The notes beneath the pieces are model-generated. The model did not search any database. It was given only the letters and a program-made list of their open reading frames with translations, and had not been told where the DNA came from. A program made the translations under genes and the position numbers. Source: Hymenobacter sp. BT188 (GTDB lineage Bacteria; Bacteroidota; Bacteroidia; Cytophagales; Hymenobacteraceae). From it: a stretch of DNA of 35,569 nucleotides. The stretch covers positions 1-35,569 of the forward strand of contig NZ_JACSCW010000011.1 of assembly GCF_014333585.1 (NCBI RefSeq), given 5' to 3'. Each line of letters opens with the position of its first letter. Positions within the stretch are counted from its first letter, which is position 1. Below, piece by piece: positions 33,005 through 35,569 of this stretch.

Positions 33005-34156
33005 CTATCTGCTAATAACTTTATAACATAATTCTTCAAGCTTTTTGGTGAAAACACCATAATTTAATCGCTCTTCAAATTCTCTTCTTGCCGTAAGTGA
33101 CAATAGACGGTATACTTCTTTGTTTTCCCATATAGCCAGCCATCTTTTTGCGAAATCTTTTATTGTTTCTGTCGGCCCAAGTAATAAACCATTTTTATAT
33201 TCTTTAATTGCTTCTGATACCCCTCCTGTATCCCTACCCAATGCTGGTAGCCCGTATGCATTAGCCTCGCAATAGACACATCCATAACATTCTGCTATCG
33301 ATGGCAATAATAAAGCATGAGATTCTGCCAAGAGCTTCTCTAATAAGTAGTTTTCTTCTAAATTACTTTTATCATAAAATCCTTTTACCAAAACATACTG
33401 GACATCCTGTTGCTTAATAATGGGTTCGCATCCTACTGCTATTAATTTGCTATTGATACCATTGCTATTTAGTATCTTAACAAAATTTAAGGCGTCTTCC
33501 CAACCTTTACGCTTCCAATCAGCTCCTAAGAACAAAAAATTAAGAGTTTCATTTTTAACCCTATTATCAATATATTCAAGAACCTTGGCTTTTTCAGGAG
33601 GGGTAGAAAGGTTAGCTCCGAAGGGTATAGTTACTACTTTATCAGTATCTATTTGATAATCCCTAATAGCGCTGTTGCTAGCCCAAGTCGCAGAAAAGAC
33701 GGCTGATGAACATTTATTAAGTGCTAATTGATACATTCTACTACCGTTTTTGATACTACGTTTTGTAAGGTTTGTAAATGATGGGTAGTAATCAATTAGA
33801 GAAGCAAATGTCGTGTCGTGTATAATGATAGCAGGATTATTGAACGTTGTATAAGCTAAAAAATCACCATGAATAACTAAAACTACGTCCGGTTTAATTT
33901 CTTCTACTTCTGCATCAAATTGTTGTGCAATTTTTTTTAATAAATAGGGTTCAACAGCAGACAAAAACCATTTTTTTTGAATTTTAAAATAAAAGCGCCT
34001 ATACCAATTATAATACCATGGCTCAATCACATCTTTTAAATTAATGCAGCTAATTTCGTGACCCTCTTTTTTTAAATAGTAAATTATATGATAAGGTATG
34101 CTTGACCATGTAGATATAGAAGAAGGATCACCTTTGGATGCTATTGCAATTTTCAT
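33005..34156 (-). CDS. AT-rich GT4-like glycosyltransferase
   Basis: A 383-residue GT-B enzyme on the opposite strand (MKIAIASKGDPSSISTWSSI). The acceptor domain carries VVLVIHGDFLAY and a PAIIIHDTTF strand. The donor domain has TLNFLFLGADWKRKGWEDAL at about 235 and the E-x7-E region LPSIAECYGCVYCEANAYGLPALG, then GGVSEAI. Codon use is strongly AT-biased (many AAA, ATT, TTT codons) compared with the neighbouring cluster and the T9SS gene, suggesting recent acquisition. It has no close partner: the next gene upstream on the same strand ends 136 bp away across a terminator-like hairpin. A final role in the same glycan or another surface sugar is possible. Confidence 0.88.
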   Translation of the reverse strand: MKIAIASKGDPSSISTWSSIPYHIIYYLKKEGHEISCINLKDVIEPWYYNWYRRFYFKIQKKWFLSAVEPYLLKKIAQQFDAEVEEIKPDVVLVIHGDFLAYTTFNNPAIIIHDTTFASLIDYYPSFTNLTKRSIKNGSRMYQLALNKCSSAVFSATWASNSAIRDYQIDTDKVVTIPFGANLSTPPEKAKVLEYIDNRVKNETLNFLFLGADWKRKGWEDALNFVKILNSNGINSKLIAVGCEPIIKQQDVQYVLVKGFYDKSNLEENYLLEKLLAESHALLLPSIAECYGCVYCEANAYGLPALGRDTGGVSEAIKEYKNGLLLGPTETIKDFAKRWLAIWENKEVYRLLSLTARREFEERLNYGVFTKKLEELCYKVISR

Positions 34157-34219
34157 AATTACACAACTTATTACTATGGAGATATAATGTAACTATATTT
34201 TATCGTGATCAAGCTGCTT

Positions 34220-34278
34220 AAACAGGAACTCGGCGGAAGCACCAATCTTATTTGATACCTCCGCCGAGTTCCTGTTTT
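34220..34278 (-). terminator. 18-bp hairpin, terminator of the T9SS cargo gene
   Basis: AAACAGGAACTCGGCGGA (34220-34237) pairs perfectly with TCCGCCGAGTTCCTGTTT (34260-34277) over a 22-base loop. It lies 14 bp beyond the stop of the minus-strand T9SS gene, with Ts after the stem on that strand (TTTAAG) and also on the plus strand. A rho-independent terminator between the two minus-strand genes is the simplest reading. Confidence 0.75.
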
Positions 34279-34291
34279 GAGTAGTTTGAAA

Positions 34292-35569
34292 CTATTTGCG
34301 AATTAATCGAAGGTTCGTCTGAGCCCTAGCCCCTTTTAAGTGTAGATAGTATTCTCCAACTGTAACCATCTGTTGCGAGAGATTGAGTTTTAGTAACGAA
34401 GTAGACGCGGGTAAACTAAACTTGCCACTGCTCATTTTCGCCCCTACGGATGACACTAGGGTATAAGTCATCTCCCCTTGGAATGCTGCTGGTAACTCTA
34501 TAATAAAATGCCCATCGGGTGAGGGATTCGGATACACCTTGGTTAGCGTGGCTGCGAAACTCAATTCTTCTTCCTTGAGCGTAGAGGGGGTACTGGAAGC
34601 TATAAGGGCTGAGGACGTTTGATTAGTGACAGTGAAACTTAGAGAAAGTGAAGTGCCGGCTGTACCAGCACCACCCGCTTGGGTATAAGGTGTAGCCTGA
34701 AGCGAGTAGCTGCCTAGAGGTGGAGTCCATGTGTAATAATCATTGCCATTATTACCAAAAAGAGCATAAGGCGCACTTGTTTCCGTCTGATTTCTAGTTA
34801 CCATTCCGCTCAAGGTAAACACAACGCTACCTACTATGGTAGGATTAGTATTGGCCCGTACGTTTAAGTTCTTAGTAGGCAGCGTGGCTAAATTAAGAAC
34901 ATCCCCAGCAACTAAGTCGCGTATAGGTTGGTCTGTATCCGCATTTATAAGTGTGAGGCTAATCACTTGCTGACCCAATGGCGTGGTCGCGGGATTAACC
35001 GTCACCGTGACCGGGTCAGCGGCACTAGCCAGCCCTTGGTTATCGGTCACCACTAAGGCAAAGGTGTAGCTGCCGGCCACCAGGCTGCTGGCCGTCAAGT
35101 TGGCTGTTGTGGCGTTGGTGAGCGTGGCCGTACTTGGCCCGCTGACCTGGCTCCAGCTGTGGCCGGCGATGGTGCCATCGGTATCCGTGCCCGTGCCGTT
35201 GAAGACCACACTGTTGGTGGGCAGGGTGATAGCCTTATCCGCGCCCGCATTGGCCACCGGGGCCTGGTTGCCGGGGCTAGCTGGGTTCACGATCACCGTG
35301 ACCGGGTCAGCGGCACTAGCCAGCCCTTGGTTATCGGTCACCACTAAGGCAAAGGTGTAGCTGCCGGCCACCAGGCTGCTGGCCGTCAAGTTGGCTGTTG
35401 TGGCGTTGGTGAGCGTGGCCGTACTTGGCCCGCTGACCTGGCTCCAGCTGTGGCCGGCGATGGTGCCATCGGTATCCGTGCCCGTGCCGTTGAAGACCAC
35501 ACTGTTGGTGGGCAGGGTGATAGCCTTATCCGCGCCCGCATTGGCCACCGGGGCCTGGTTGCCGGGGCT
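34292..35569 (-). CDS. Secreted repeat protein with T9SS type A sorting domain (5' end outside window)
   Basis: The frame is open from the right edge to a TAG at 34292-34294, giving 425 visible residues of the C-terminal part of a larger exported protein. At least two 97-residue PKD/REJ-like beta-sandwich repeats come first (ANAGADKAITLPTNSVVFNG, SWSQVSGPSTATLTN, FALVVTDNQGLASAAD). Next is a different beta-domain (QVISLTLINADTDQPIRDL onward, about 150 residues). The last 80 residues are a Por-secretion/T9SS type A sorting domain (KVYPNPSPDGHFIIELP, ending LRLIRK). The protein would cross the outer membrane by the type IX system and be anchored to the surface or released. Catalytic or adhesive domains, if any, lie outside the window. 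Confidence 0.9.
   Translation of the reverse strand, partial: SPGNQAPVANAGADKAITLPTNSVVFNGTGTDTDGTIAGHSWSQVSGPSTATLTNATTANLTASSLVAGSYTFALVVTDNQGLASAADPVTVIVNPASPGNQAPVANAGADKAITLPTNSVVFNGTGTDTDGTIAGHSWSQVSGPSTATLTNATTANLTASSLVAGSYTFALVVTDNQGLASAADPVTVTVNPATTPLGQQVISLTLINADTDQPIRDLVAGDVLNLATLPTKNLNVRANTNPTIVGSVVFTLSGMVTRNQTETSAPYALFGNNGNDYYTWTPPLGSYSLQATPYTQAGGAGTAGTSLSLSFTVTNQTSSALIASSTPSTLKEEELSFAATLTKVYPNPSPDGHFIIELPAAFQGEMTYTLVSSVGAKMSSGKFSLPASTSLLKLNLSQQMVTVGEYYLHLKGARAQTNLRLIRK
35003..35569 (-). repeat. Two apparently identical 276-bp copies in a 291-bp tandem period
   Basis: Segments 35003-35278 and 35294-35569 match base for base by eye at an offset of 291, encoding the 97-residue PKD-like repeat. 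Only the short linker between them differs (prolines and the Ile/Thr at the join). The second copy reaches the window edge, so the array may continue. Such identity in third codon positions indicates recent duplication or ongoing homogenisation. Confidence 0.9.

Noticed and set aside
1..35569. CRISPR array
   Set aside because: No regularly spaced short direct repeats with unique spacers were seen; the only regular repeats are the 291-bp coding repeats at the right edge.

Overview
The window looks like part of a Bacteroidota chromosome, most probably Cytophagales of the Hymenobacter type. The evidence is a C-terminal type IX secretion (T9SS) sorting domain at the right edge, a PID-CTERM-like small protein beside an exosortase of the XrtX kind, a Wza-type lipoprotein with the C-terminal membrane helix common in Bacteroidota, and many GTG/TTG starts with weak ribosome binding sites. 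The assignment rests on remembered families and no database search was run.

Layout. (1) 1-4.2 kb: the tail of an unidentified gene, a GC-rich stretch with decayed coding traces, a tyrosine recombinase (1320-2324), and an IS3-family element (2914-4162) with matched ends whose orfB carries two frameshifts. (2) 4.48-11.37 kb: a tight rightward cluster: GT2, ABC-2 permease (Wzm-like), ATPase with a C-terminal glycan-binding domain (Wzt-like), a GT2-methyltransferase fusion, a NodB-type deacetylase and another GT2. This is an ABC-dependent glycan synthesis and export module. (3) 11.9-13.3 kb: a three-gene cassette of PID-CTERM-like small secreted protein, exosortase, and a small membrane protein overlapping it. 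(4) 13.3-14.7 kb: non-coding DNA holding a fragment of a polyprenyl-phosphate sugar transferase. (5) 14.7-17.9 kb: Wza-like outer membrane export lipoprotein and Wzc-like tyrosine kinase/co-polymerase. (6) 17.9-18.7 kb: an IS3-type remnant. (7) 18.8-31.6 kb: a rightward run of Wzx-like flippase, GT8-like and GT4 glycosyltransferases, a hexapeptide acyltransferase, a Wzy-like polymerase and an asparagine-synthase-type amidotransferase, interrupted by two gene relics. (8) 31.6-33.0 kb: no convincing gene. (9) 33.0-35.57 kb, minus strand: an AT-rich glycosyltransferase and the C-terminal part of a repeat-bearing T9SS cargo protein running off the window.

How it fits together. Wza, Wzc, Wzx and Wzy would assemble and export an exopolysaccharide whose repeat unit is built by the glycosyltransferases and decorated by the acyltransferase and amidotransferase. 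The Wzm/Wzt module would export a second glycan, or supply a related one. The exosortase cassette sits between the two modules, so the small Asn/Gly-rich protein is a candidate for a processed matrix partner of one of these polymers. Relics of a sugar transferase, a Wzy C-terminus, a glycosyltransferase N-terminus and two IS elements show that the locus has been repeatedly rearranged.
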